NCBI RefSeq assembly: GCF_000635915.2
Contig: NZ_CP015614.1
Location: 2,392,501 to 2,456,500, forward strand
DNA: 64,000 nucleotides
Direction: 5' to 3'
Source of the DNA: Brevundimonas naejangsanensis
GTDB lineage: Bacteria > Pseudomonadota > Alphaproteobacteria > Caulobacterales > Caulobacteraceae
Shown: positions 55,832-63,936 of the stretch, piece by piece
How the letters are laid out: every line of letters begins with the position of its first letter
How positions within the stretch are numbered: position 1 is the first letter of the stretch
Translations under genes and position numbers: made by a program
Notes under the pieces: model-generated
What the model saw: the letters and a program-made list of their open reading frames with translations, nothing else
The model's database searches: none
What the model was told of the DNA's origin: nothing

Positions 55832-58540
55832 TTAGGTCTTAGCCAGCCCCTTCAGCCGATACAGCGCCTCCAGCGCCTCGCGCGGGGTCAGGTCATCAGG
55901 GTCGATGGCGGCGATGGCCTCGTCCAGCAGGGACTTCATCGGCGGCGGGGGCGGTTCGGCGGCGGCGGCGAACAGCGGCAGGTCGTCCAGACGGGCGGTC
56001 GCCGCTTTTTCATTCTCCAGCCGCTCCAGCACCTCGCGGGCGCGGCCGACGACGGCGGTTGGCACCCCCGCCAGACGCGCCACCTGCACGCCGTAAGAAC
56101 GATCCGCCGCCCCGGGCGCCGCCTCGTGCAGGAAGACCAGTTCGCCGTTCCACTCCTTGGCCTTCATCGACAGGTTGCAGACGTGGTCCAGCCGCTCCTC
56201 CAGCCGCGCCAGCTCATGATAGTGGGTGGCGAACAGGGTGCGCGCGCGGTTGGTCTCGTGCAGGGCCTCGGCCGTGGCCCAGGCGATGGCCAGGCCGTCG
56301 TAGGTGGCGGTGCCGCGCCCGATCTCGTCCAGCACGACGAAGCTGCGCTCCGTCGCCTGGGTCAGGATGGCGGCCGTCTCGACCATCTCCATCATGAAGG
56401 TGGAGCGGCCGCGCGCCAGATCGTCGCCGGCCCCGACGCGACTGAACAGACGGTCGACCACGCCCAGCTTCATCGACCGCGCCGGCACGAAGGCCCCGGC
56501 CTGCGCCAGCACCACCAGCAGGGCGTTCTGGCGCAGGAAGGTCGACTTGCCCGCCATGTTCGGTCCCGTGACGATGGACAGGCGCGAGGCCCCGACGCCG
56601 TCGCCCGCCAGCTGGCAGTTGTTCGGCGTATAGGGCTGGCCCTGCGCCTTCACCGCCGCCTCGACCACCGGGTGGCGGCCCGCCTCGACGGCGAAGCACA
56701 GGCTGTCATCGACGCTGGGGCGCACGGCCCCGACCTCTTCGGCCCATTCGGCCAGGGCGGCGTGGGCGTCCAGTTCGGCCAGGGCCTCGGCTGCGCCCTG
56801 CAGCGGCCCGGCCAGACGTGCGACCTCGCGGCGCCAGCCCTCGAAGGTGTCGGCCTCGATGGCCAGGGCGCGGTGCCCGGCCTGGCTGATCTTGGCGTCC
56901 AGCTCGGACAGTTCGACCGTGGTGAAGCGCACCTGATTGGCCAGGGTCTGGCGGTGGATGAAGGGGCTGTCCGGCCCGGCGCGCAACAGGCCTTCGGCCG
57001 CCTTGGCGCTGGTCTCGAGGAAATAGCCGAGGACGGCGTTGTGGCGCACCTTGAAGGCGACGCCGCTGTCGGCGACCGCCTTGGCTTCCAGCTCGGCGAT
57101 GATCTTGCGGCTGTCGTCGCGCAGGGTGCGGGCGGCGTCCAGTTCGGGCCGATGGCCGGGGTTCACATAGCCGCCATCGCGCGCCAGATGCGGCGGCTCA
57201 TCCATCAAGCCGTCGGCCAGTTCGGCCAGAAGGTGCGACAGCTCGCCCTCAAGCGCTAGCCGGTCGAGGCAGGCCGTGACTCGCGCCGGCGGCCCGGTCA
57301 GCGGGTCGTTGGCGCAGGCGGCGAACAGGGCGCTCAGGCCCTGCGCCGTCGTCAACCCCGAGCGGATCGCCGCCAGATCGCGCGGCCCGCCGCGGCCCAG
57401 AGCCAGGCGCGAGGTCGCCCGCGCCACATCGGCCGAGGCGCGCAAGGCGTCGCGCAGGTCGCGTCGCAGATCGCGCCGCTCCAACAACCACTCCACGGCG
57501 TCCAGCCCGGCGTTGATCGCCGCCGGATCGCGCAAGGGCCGCGAGATGCGTTCGGCCAGCGCCCGCGCCCCGCCCGAGGTCACGGTGCGGTCGATGGCGT
57601 GCAGCAGACTGCCGTCGCGCTCGCCCCGTTGTGTGCGGTCGATCTCTAAGCTGAGGCGCGTCGCCGGATCGATAGCGAGAAAGCCGCTCTCGCCCGAGCG
57701 GCGCGGCGGGGTCAGGGCGGGAATCCTGCCCGCCTGCGTCGTCTCCAGATAGGCGGCGATCAGGCCCAGGGCCGAAATCTCGACCTCTTCGAAGGCCCCG
57801 AAACCGTCCAGCGCCGAGACGCCGTAGAGCCGCTGCACCCGGTCCTTCGCCCCGACCGGCTCGGCCAGGGCCTGGGGCATGGCCTGGACCACCCCGCCGG
57901 AACCGTCCAGCGCCCCTTTCATCGTCTCGTCCGAGAACAGGCGGTCGGGAACCAGCACCTCGGACGGCCGGAACGCCGCCAACGCCGCGCCCAGATCGTT
58001 GAGTTCGCAGGCGACCGAATCCACCACGCCCGCCGACAGCTCGACCACCGCCACGGCGGCCCTGCCCTTGCGGATCGCCACGGCCGCCAGCCGGTTGGCG
58101 CCGCGCGCGTCCAGCAGCGTGTCCTCGGTCAGTGTGCCGGGCGTCACCACCCGCACGATGTCGCGGTGGACCACGGCCTTGGAGCCGCGCTTCTTCGCCT
58201 CGGCCGGGTCTTCCAGCTGTTCGCAGACGGCGACCTTGAAGCCCTGACGGATCAGCCGCGCCAGATAGCCGTCCATGGCGTGGACCGGCACCCCGGCCAT
58301 GGGGATGTCCTCGCCCTGGTGCTTGCCGCGTTTGGTCAGGGCGATGCCCAGCGCCGCCGCCGCCTTCTGCGCGTCCTCGAAGAACAGTTCGTAGAAGTCG
58401 CCCATGCGGAAGAACAGCATGGCGTCGGGCTGTGTAGCCTTGACCGACAGGTATTGGGCCATGACCGGCGTGGTTCCGGCGTCAGGCTTGAGGTCGGTTT
58501 TGGCCAAGGTCTTGGGGGGATGGGAAAGCGGCGCGTTCAT
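55832..58540 (-). CDS. mutS: DNA mismatch repair protein MutS
   Basis: Recognises mismatches and starts repair with MutL. 902 residues. N-terminal mismatch-binding domain with MAQYLSVKATQPDAMLFFRMGDFYELFFEDA (the F-x-E wedge occurs as DFYELFFEDA region; core PDAMLFFRMGDFYELFFED), clamp and lever helices, then ATPase: Walker A GPNMAGKSTFLRQ near residue 655, VLDEIGRGTATYDGLA and the ABC signature region, plus THYHEL. The C-terminus ends LEALYRLKGLAKT. In Caulobacter too mutS precedes glnD. Confidence 0.96.
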   Translation of the reverse strand: MNAPLSHPPKTLAKTDLKPDAGTTPVMAQYLSVKATQPDAMLFFRMGDFYELFFEDAQKAAAALGIALTKRGKHQGEDIPMAGVPVHAMDGYLARLIRQGFKVAVCEQLEDPAEAKKRGSKAVVHRDIVRVVTPGTLTEDTLLDARGANRLAAVAIRKGRAAVAVVELSAGVVDSVACELNDLGAALAAFRPSEVLVPDRLFSDETMKGALDGSGGVVQAMPQALAEPVGAKDRVQRLYGVSALDGFGAFEEVEISALGLIAAYLETTQAGRIPALTPPRRSGESGFLAIDPATRLSLEIDRTQRGERDGSLLHAIDRTVTSGGARALAERISRPLRDPAAINAGLDAVEWLLERRDLRRDLRDALRASADVARATSRLALGRGGPRDLAAIRSGLTTAQGLSALFAACANDPLTGPPARVTACLDRLALEGELSHLLAELADGLMDEPPHLARDGGYVNPGHRPELDAARTLRDDSRKIIAELEAKAVADSGVAFKVRHNAVLGYFLETSAKAAEGLLRAGPDSPFIHRQTLANQVRFTTVELSELDAKISQAGHRALAIEADTFEGWRREVARLAGPLQGAAEALAELDAHAALAEWAEEVGAVRPSVDDSLCFAVEAGRHPVVEAAVKAQGQPYTPNNCQLAGDGVGASRLSIVTGPNMAGKSTFLRQNALLVVLAQAGAFVPARSMKLGVVDRLFSRVGAGDDLARGRSTFMMEMVETAAILTQATERSFVVLDEIGRGTATYDGLAIAWATAEALHETNRARTLFATHYHELARLEERLDHVCNLSMKAKEWNGELVFLHEAAPGAADRSYGVQVARLAGVPTAVVGRAREVLERLENEKAATARLDDLPLFAAAAEPPPPPMKSLLDEAIAAIDPDDLTPREALEALYRLKGLAKT

Positions 58541-58635
58541 CTGACCCGCAGGGTGGCGGATCGGGACGGCGGCCTCAAGCGCGGGCGGCGCCCCTCATGC
58601 ACAGGCGAAGGACCGCCTGTGGACAGCTTTGTGGA

Positions 58636-59547
58636 TCAGGCCGCGCTGACGAGGCGCAGGCGCGGGCGCGAGGCCAGGGCGGCGGGGGTCTCGTCCAGCG
58701 CCAGGGCGTCCCAGTCGATGTCGGGGCGCGGGGCGTGGGAGGCGGCGATGATGGCGCGCAGTTCGGCTGATGAGGCCACGCTGGCGATGACCGAGGCCAC
58801 GCCCGGCAGGGTCAGGGCGTAGGCCAGGGCCGCCTGCATCGGATCGACCCGCGCCTCGGCCAGACGGCGGCGCGTGCGGGACAGGGCTATGCCGTGGGCG
58901 GCCAGTTCGGGCGGCAGGCTCTCGCGGTTGGCGAACAGCAGGCCCTGCGCAAAGACCGAGGCCAGATGCACTTCAATCCCTTGGCTGGCCAGAGCGGCGA
59001 TGACGCCGGAACGCGCCGCGCGCTGATCCAGGATGTTGCAGGTCAGTTGCACCACGTCGGGCTGGAAGCGGCGCGCCAGCAAGGCCGGGCCGTCCTCGAC
59101 CGTGGCGATGAAGCCGACCTTGCGGAAGACGCCGCGATCCTTCAGCGCCTGCAGCCGGTCCCACAGGACGCGGCCCTCGGCGCCGGCCAGATCGCCAGCG
59201 TTCTGCACCAGAACAGCGTCGCCGCGCGGCAAGCCCATACGCTCCAGCGAGCGGCGGGCGCGCGCCTCGACCCGGTCCAGACCGTCGGCCAGGGGCACGG
59301 TGCGCACGGTGACGCGGAAGGGCGAGGGGAAGGGCCAGGCCTGGCCCAGCATGCGCTCGACATCGCCTTCGGGCCGGGTGGCCACCAGGCCGATCCCGGC
59401 GTCGCCTGCGGTCTGCAGCAGATGGCGCGTCGCCTCCTCCCGCTGGCCGGGCGGCAACGGGCGAGACCGATCAGGCTCGACCACCAGGGCGATGGCGAGT
59501 TTGTCGGCCGGAGAGGGCGGAACGGCGAATCTCACGACCCCGATCAT
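58636..59547 (-). CDS. Second degenerate aldo/keto reductase-fold protein
   Basis: 303 residues from ATG 59547; a TTG 9 bases earlier is in frame. The AKR outline is visible: VEARARRSLERMGLPRGDAVLVQNAG, KDRGVFRKVGFIATVEDG, VVQLTCNILDQR and ALAYALTLPGVASVIASVAS (each shown only in part by its first 20 residues or fewer). None of the catalytic Asp, Tyr, Lys or His is in its expected motif: VATRPEGD replaces FDTA..Y, VTVRTV replaces TK, VQNAG replaces HxP. It is a probable pseudoenzyme. Role unknown. Confidence 0.7.
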   Translation of the reverse strand: MIGVVRFAVPPSPADKLAIALVVEPDRSRPLPPGQREEATRHLLQTAGDAGIGLVATRPEGDVERMLGQAWPFPSPFRVTVRTVPLADGLDRVEARARRSLERMGLPRGDAVLVQNAGDLAGAEGRVLWDRLQALKDRGVFRKVGFIATVEDGPALLARRFQPDVVQLTCNILDQRAARSGVIAALASQGIEVHLASVFAQGLLFANRESLPPELAAHGIALSRTRRRLAEARVDPMQAALAYALTLPGVASVIASVASSAELRAIIAASHAPRPDIDWDALALDETPAALASRPRLRLVSAA

Positions 59548-59605
59548 CCGTCTCAAAGCTTAAGGGAGATTGACCGAAATCAAGGTCGTTGGTGAACGAA
59601 GACGC

Positions 59606-60253
59606 TTAATCCGCATCCGGCTGGTTTTCCGGCAGGGCGGCGATGAAGGCGGGGTGGACTTCGGCGCGCGCCTCGATCTCCAGCAAGCGGGGGAAGGCCG
59701 CCAGATCGACGTGGAACCGCCGCGCCGAATAAAGCTGCGGGATCAGATAGCAGTCCGCCAAAGTCGGCGCCCCGCCGAAGCACCAGCCGTCGCCGTGGCG
59801 CACGACCAGGGTCTCGAGCGCCGTGAAGCCGTCGATGATCCACTGACCGGCCCAGGCGTCCACACTCGTCTGATCGGCGCCCATTCCATCGGAGGTCAGG
59901 CCTCGCACCGCCTTCAGAACCCGCAGATTGTTGAGCGGATGGATGTCGCAGCCGATCAACGCCGCCATCGCCCGCACCTGCGCCCGGCCCGCCGCGTCCG
60001 ACGGCAGCAGGGGCGGCTCAGGATGGGTTTCCTCCAGCCACTCCAGGATGGCCGAGCTCTGGGTCAGCACCAGCCCGTCGTCGGTTTCCAGCGCCGGGAC
60101 CAGCCCCTGCGGATTGAGCCTGAGGTAGGCGTCGGACTTCTGCGCGCCCGTGCGCAGGTCCAGCGGCGCCTGTCGATACTCCAGCTTTTTCAGATTGAGG
60201 GCGATGCGGGTGCGGTAGCTGGTGCCCGAGCGCCAGTAGCCATGCAGGATCAT
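59606..60253 (-). CDS. Zeta-class GST, maleylacetoacetate/maleylpyruvate isomerase
   Basis: Cis-trans isomerase of aromatic ring-cleavage products using glutathione. 215 residues with start at ATG 60253, overlapping the stop of the FAH gene as ATGA; an in-frame reading further upstream is unlikely. The zeta-class N-terminus ILHGYWRSGTSYRTRIALNLK (core SGTSYRTRIALNLK), LNPQGLVPALE, TQSSAILEWLEE and APTLADCYLIPQLY are all present. With the partner hydrolase it may act in tyrosine (homogentisate) or gentisate breakdown. Confidence 0.88.
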   Translation of the reverse strand: MILHGYWRSGTSYRTRIALNLKKLEYRQAPLDLRTGAQKSDAYLRLNPQGLVPALETDDGLVLTQSSAILEWLEETHPEPPLLPSDAAGRAQVRAMAALIGCDIHPLNNLRVLKAVRGLTSDGMGADQTSVDAWAGQWIIDGFTALETLVVRHGDGWCFGGAPTLADCYLIPQLYSARRFHVDLAAFPRLLEIEARAEVHPAFIAALPENQPDAD

Positions 60254-60903
60254 GATTGCACCGTGAAGCTGAGCGGGGGCAGGCCCACGATGACCGCCTC
60301 GACCCGATCGCCGGGGCTCAGGGGACCGACCCCTTCGGGCGTTCCGGTGAAGATCAGGTCGCCGGGTTTCAGCGTCCACAGTTCGGCCGCCTTGGACAGG
60401 ACGCCGTCGACGTCCCAGATCATGTCCGACAGCCGACTGGACTGACGCACCGCGCCGTTGACCTTCAGCTCAATGACCGCATCCGGCGCGGGCGGCGTCA
60501 GACTTAGGGCGCCGCAGGGCGCCGACTGGTCGAAGGCCTTGCCCGCCTCCCACGGCCGCCCCTTGGCTTTCGCTTCCGCCTGAAGATCGCGCCGGGTCAG
60601 ATCGACGCCGACGGCCCAGCCGATCGGCCGGGCGTCTTCGCCGAGCGCCACGACCAGTTCGACTTCGTAATGCAGGTTCTGCGTCGCCGGCGGATAGGCC
60701 GGGTCCGCCCCGTCCGCGACCAGGGCGTCGCTCGGCTTGGCGAAGAAGAAGGGGGCGGGCTTGGCCGGGTCGGCCCCCATCTCGCGGGCATGGGCGGCGT
60801 AGTTTTGGCCGACGCACAGGATGCGCCGCACGGGCAGGCGGCGCGCCTCGCCGTCGATCGGCAAGGAAGGCGTCGGAGCGGGAGGGACCAACCATTGGGT
60901 CAT
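60250..60903 (-). CDS. Fumarylacetoacetate-hydrolase-family enzyme
   Basis: 217 residues, the short single-domain FAH type. Motifs: ILCVGQNYAAHAREMG, FFFAKPSDALV, the metal-binding HYEVELVVALG (E, E), GWAVGVDLTRRDLQ, and DLIFTGTPEGVGPL. The length and motifs suit fumarylpyruvate (acylpyruvate) hydrolase rather than the longer fumarylacetoacetase of tyrosine breakdown, and with the isomerase gene would finish a gentisate route, but the two cannot be separated from sequence alone. No dioxygenase gene is adjacent. Divergent from the stress cluster. Confidence 0.87.
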   Translation of the reverse strand: MTQWLVPPAPTPSLPIDGEARRLPVRRILCVGQNYAAHAREMGADPAKPAPFFFAKPSDALVADGADPAYPPATQNLHYEVELVVALGEDARPIGWAVGVDLTRRDLQAEAKAKGRPWEAGKAFDQSAPCGALSLTPPAPDAVIELKVNGAVRQSSRLSDMIWDVDGVLSKAAELWTLKPGDLIFTGTPEGVGPLSPGDRVEAVIVGLPPLSFTVQS

Positions 60904-60957
60904 GGCGCTGTTCTAGAAGCGTGGCGCGCGGCGCGCCAGATGGGAAGCCGCGCTGCA

Positions 60958-60983
60958 GGAACCTTGATCGTCGGTGTGGCGTT
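60958..60983 (+). promoter_or_regulatory. EcfG (general stress) promoter of the DUF883 gene
   Basis: GGAAC (60958-60962), 17 bases, CGTT (60980-60983): an exact match to the alphaproteobacterial sigma-EcfG consensus (GGAAC-N16/17-CGTT). It lies 57 bases upstream of the chosen DUF883 ATG. Confidence 0.85.
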
Positions 60984-61040
60984 CCGGGCAGGGCTTCTCT
61001 ATTTAATCGTCAAGCTTACACAAGGAGCGGAGCGCGCATC

Positions 61041-61385
61041 ATGGCCACGTCCAAGGCTCGTGAAGACATCAAGAACGACCTCAAGACCCTGAAGGAGGAC
61101 CTCAAGGCCGGCGCCCGTGAGGAAACCCAGCGTCTGAAGGAAAAGGCCTCCGAGGCCGAAGCCCGCCTGCGCGAGCAGGGCGAGGAACTGCGCGAAAAGG
61201 CGCGCGGCTACTACGACGACGCCAAGGTGCGCGGTCGTGAATATTACGACGACGCCGCCGAGAAGTTCGACGAGGCCCAACGCTATGTCGTCGAACGGGT
61301 GCAGGAGCGTCCGATTCAGTCGACGGCCATCGCGCTGGGCGTCGGCGTCGTGCTGGGCTTGCTGCTGGCCGGGCGTCGGCGCTGA
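61041..61385 (+). CDS. DUF883 (ElaB/YqjD-like) membrane-anchored protein
   Basis: 114 residues with start at ATG 61041 behind AAGGAG (13 bases, rather far); a longer upstream reading is Arg-rich and unlikely. Residues 1-85 are a charged, Lys/Glu-rich helix with heptad character (KEDLKAGAREETQRLKEKAS), and a C-terminal membrane anchor follows (STAIALGVGVVLGLLLAGRRR). E. coli relatives bind ribosomes at the membrane in stationary phase. Expected to be induced by general stress through the promoter at 60958. Confidence 0.9.
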   Translation: MATSKAREDIKNDLKTLKEDLKAGAREETQRLKEKASEAEARLREQGEELREKARGYYDDAKVRGREYYDDAAEKFDEAQRYVVERVQERPIQSTAIALGVGVVLGLLLAGRRR

Positions 61386-61783
61386 TGATCGGCCGGGGGC
61401 TCATCAACCGCGCGGTGGCGACGTTCGTCGCCGCCGGCGCGGCCTTCGTGTCCATCGTCGCCTTGGGGGCCACGGTCTACTACCTGCTGTTGCTGGTTGT
61501 GATCCCCGTGATCGCCGCTGCCCTGACGGCGTTGCTGTTCGCCCTCATCGCGGCGATCGTCGCCCTGGTGTTCGTGCGCCGCGCCCGCGGCGACGACGAT
61601 GATGAGGAAGACGCGGAGCCTGAGGGTTTGGGCGCTCGCGCCCTGCATCTGTTCCAGCAGCGTCCGGTTCTGGGCGCCGTCGCGGCCCTGGCCGGCGGCT
61701 TCATCTTCCTGCGCAATCCCGCGCTGGCGACAATGGTGGCGGCCGCCTTTACCGAAAAAAGCAGGGTTCGCCGTCGGCGCTAA
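61385..61783 (+). CDS. Small membrane protein, coupled to DUF883 gene
   Basis: 132 residues. Three hydrophobic segments (about residues 10-32, 36-64, 92-118) with an acidic run GDDDDEEDAEPEG between and a basic tail RVRRRR. It resembles proteins annotated as phage-holin-like partners of DUF883, but I do not recognise a named family with confidence. The ATG overlaps the DUF883 stop by one base (TGATG), so it belongs to the same stress unit. A second EcfG promoter begins 2 bases after its stop. Confidence 0.8.
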   Translation: MIGRGLINRAVATFVAAGAAFVSIVALGATVYYLLLLVVIPVIAAALTALLFALIAAIVALVFVRRARGDDDDEEDAEPEGLGARALHLFQQRPVLGAVAALAGGFIFLRNPALATMVAAAFTEKSRVRRRR

Positions 61784-61784
61784 C

Positions 61785-61809
61785 GGAACAGCCAAGCCTC
61801 CGCCGCGTT
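61785..61809 (+). promoter_or_regulatory. Second EcfG (general stress) promoter, for DUF1328
   Basis: GGAAC (61785-61789), 16 bases, CGTT (61806-61809), again an exact consensus match. It lies 75 bases before the DUF1328 ATG. Confidence 0.8.
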
Positions 61810-61884
61810 GTTTCAAGCAAGCGGCGCTGACGACGGGAGTGGTCGAAAGCTCGCTCCCGTCAACATCTTAAGGAGGGTTCGCCT

Positions 61885-62064
61885 ATGCTTCGCTGGGCTA
61901 TTATTTTCTTCATCATCGCCTTGGTCGCAGCCGTTCTCGGCTTCGGCGGCATCTCGGGCATGTCGTTTGAAATCGCCAAATTCATCGCCATTATTGCGGT
62001 GATCCTGTTCGTCGTCTCCCTGGTGGTGGGCGGCATCAGGGGCCGCGGCGGACCGCGCATCTAG
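61885..62064 (+). CDS. DUF1328 (YtjA-like) small membrane protein
   Basis: 59 residues, nearly all in two membrane helices: [20 protein letters not shown], then [12 protein letters not shown], then [18 protein letters not shown] and a short basic tail GRGGPRI. AGGAGG stands 8 bases before the ATG. The family is common in alphaproteobacteria and often stress-induced, with no known biochemical role. Transcribed from its own EcfG-type promoter and followed by a strong terminator. Confidence 0.92.
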   Translation: MLRWAIIFFIIALVAAVLGFGGISGMSFEIAKFIAIIAVILFVVSLVVGGIRGRGGPRI

Positions 62065-62087
62065 CGCCCGCTGCTGCTTAGAAAATC

Positions 62088-62119
62088 AGGGCCGCGACCT
62101 TGGCGTCGCGGCCCTTTTT
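62088..62119 (+). terminator. Rho-independent terminator after DUF1328
   Basis: AGGGCCGCGAC (62088-62098) pairs perfectly with GTCGCGGCCCT (62105-62115) over the loop CTTGGC, then five T. Ends the stress cluster. Confidence 0.92.
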
Positions 62120-62131
62120 CGTGGCTGGACC

Positions 62132-62175
62132 AGCTTCAGGACTAGAGCTTCAGGGGCTAGAACTTCAGGGACGAC
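62132..62175. repeat. Three short tandem repeats over the metallophosphoesterase stop
   Basis: AGCTTCAGGACTAG, AGCTTCAGGGGCTAG and AACTTCAGGGACGAC follow one another (14-15 bases each). On the minus strand each carries TGAAG, and the third copy contains the TGA stop of the metallophosphoesterase gene at 62165-62167. Probably a recent slippage duplication. Confidence 0.7.
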
Positions 62176-62953
62176 GACGCGGCAGGCGCCAGGTCTGATG
62201 ATCGGCGAACCGCCGCCCGTCCCAGGCCACGGCCGACACCGTCACGGCCTCCTCATCCCATTCGATTCGGTTGAAGCTGGGCGGCGCCCCGCGCTCCCGA
62301 TGCGACAGGGTCCCGCAGCCGACGGCGTAGGAGCAGTTGTCGCCCACGTCGACCGGCAGGGCGAACGGCACATGGACGTGGCCGGTCACGATCAGGTCGA
62401 CGCCTGCGTCGGCGAAGATGCGGGCCGCCCGCTCGCCGCGCTTGACCTCGCCGGTCATCGGCGCGCCGATCATTTCAATGAGCGGGTGATGACAGGCCAG
62501 CACCCGCAGGGCGCCCGGCGACGCCTGGCGCAGGGCGTCCGCCGCTCGGCGCGTCTGGTCCAGGTCGATCACCCCCTTGGACCAGTTAAGACGGGCCTGC
62601 CAGCCACGCGCTGTGGTGACCCCGCGGACCATCAGGCGATCCGAGCGGAACTCATGATCGTGCGCAGGGTGGCCCGTCGCCTGTTCAAACGCCCGCCAGG
62701 GCCAGAACAGCCGCGCCATCACGTCCCAATAGGGCACGTCGTGATTGCCGACGGTGACGAAGACCGGCTTGGGCAGCGCCCGGATCCATTCCCCGGCCGC
62801 CGCGAACTCGGCCGGATAGCCCTTTTGCGTGATGTCGCCGGTGATCAGGGTCAGATCCGGCGCGACAGCGTGGGCGTAATCGGCGGCGGCGGCCACCGCA
62901 TGTTCATGCTCGCAACCGAAATGAATGTCGGAAAACTGGAGGACGACCCCCAC
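62165..62953 (-). CDS. Calcineurin-like metallophosphoesterase
   Basis: 262 residues with all five metallophosphoesterase motifs: FSDIHFG (residues 7-13), ITGDITQKG, VGNHD, CHHPL and TGHVHVP. It is closest in outline to the CpdA/Icc-type cyclic-nucleotide or phospholipid phosphodiesterases; the substrate is unknown. GTG start overlapping the stop of the lipid kinase gene by one base (TAGTG). The C-terminus is basic (RRRP) and its stop lies in a short tandem repeat. Confidence 0.87.
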   Translation of the reverse strand: MGVVLQFSDIHFGCEHEHAVAAAADYAHAVAPDLTLITGDITQKGYPAEFAAAGEWIRALPKPVFVTVGNHDVPYWDVMARLFWPWRAFEQATGHPAHDHEFRSDRLMVRGVTTARGWQARLNWSKGVIDLDQTRRAADALRQASPGALRVLACHHPLIEMIGAPMTGEVKRGERAARIFADAGVDLIVTGHVHVPFALPVDVGDNCSYAVGCGTLSHRERGAPPSFNRIEWDEEAVTVSAVAWDGRRFADHQTWRLPRRRP

Positions 62954-63936
62954 TAGACGCTATCCTCGGCGGCCGCAGGCTTGGGCGCCAGCGCCATGAA
63001 GGCGCGCGGCAGGAAGCGCACCGCCGCCTCGCGACCCAACAGCATGGGTTCGCCGTCGATCACCGCCGGGACGCGCGAACGGGCCTCGACCACGATGCGG
63101 CGCGCCGGGCGCGTGGTGACGTTGGGATCATGACGCCAGTCGTCGAACAGAGCATGGGCGGCCAGGCGGAAGGCCTGGGCCGCGTCCCCCGTATTCATGG
63201 CCGCAGCCTCCAGCCCGTCGTTCTTCTGCATCGCCTTGGAGATCAGCGGACTGATCAGCACCAGCGCCTCGGCCTTTTGTTTCTGGCCGCCGTCCAGGGC
63301 ATAGCGCACCCGGCCGGAAAAAGCCTTCTTCAGCGCCCGCCGACCATAGGTCCAGGCCATCTTCAGCTTGCCCTCGCGAATGGCCTCGCGCGCCGGGGCC
63401 CACAGGGCGGGCGAGCCCAGGATGGCCGCGCAATAGAAGGCCTCGCCCTCGACCTCTCCGCCGGCCACAGCCAAAGGCGCCCCTTCCTCCAGCGCCAGGC
63501 GCAGCGCCTTCTTCCAGTCGCCGGTGCCGTACAGAGCCTTGGGCAGCATGTTCATCGTCCCGCCCGGCAGGGGCGCGATCAGGGGGCCGTCGGCGCCGGC
63601 TCGGGCGGCGACAGACCGCGCCGTCCCGTCGCCCGCCAGGATGAACAGCACGTCCGGCTTGGCCGCCAGCGCTTCGGCGATCTGCTCGGCGATGCGCGCG
63701 CCCTCCAGCACCACCACCTCGGCCTCGAGGGGGTATTCGGCCAGGATGGCGCCGGCTTCTTCGGCCGCCTGACCTCCAACACCGCCCGACAGCGGATTGA
63801 CCAGGATGACGACCCGCTCCAGCCGGGCCTCCCCCGTCAGCGGCCGCCGCCCCTGCGCCGCATCGCCGGGCGGCGGCGCTCCGGTTTCAACCGCGTTCGG
63901 CGCAGGCGAGGCGTCGTTCTGAGCGTCAGTGTTCAT
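62953..63936 (-). CDS. Diacylglycerol/sphingosine-kinase-family lipid kinase
   Basis: Transfers phosphate from ATP to a lipid. 327 residues from ATG 63936; GTG at 63957 is a possible earlier start and no clear ribosome binding site decides between them. DAGK catalytic domain: VILVNPLSGG, LAGDGTARSV (the GDGT motif) and LPGGTMNMLPKALYG; C-terminal beta domain with ARRIVVEARSRVPAVIDGEP. The first 35 residues are Ala/Pro-rich and probably disordered. Coupled to the metallophosphoesterase gene. Confidence 0.87.
   Translation of the reverse strand: MNTDAQNDASPAPNAVETGAPPPGDAAQGRRPLTGEARLERVVILVNPLSGGVGGQAAEEAGAILAEYPLEAEVVVLEGARIAEQIAEALAAKPDVLFILAGDGTARSVAARAGADGPLIAPLPGGTMNMLPKALYGTGDWKKALRLALEEGAPLAVAGGEVEGEAFYCAAILGSPALWAPAREAIREGKLKMAWTYGRRALKKAFSGRVRYALDGGQKQKAEALVLISPLISKAMQKNDGLEAAAMNTGDAAQAFRLAAHALFDDWRHDPNVTTRPARRIVVEARSRVPAVIDGEPMLLGREAAVRFLPRAFMALAPKPAAAEDSV

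Noticed and set aside
51110..57259. Open plus-strand frame of over 2,000 codons
   Set aside because: It runs antisense through trpS, murJ, glnD and mutS, which have clear family motifs. The translation is Gly/Arg/Gln/His-rich low complexity, typical of the mirror frame in high-GC DNA, and it reads through the palindromic repeat.
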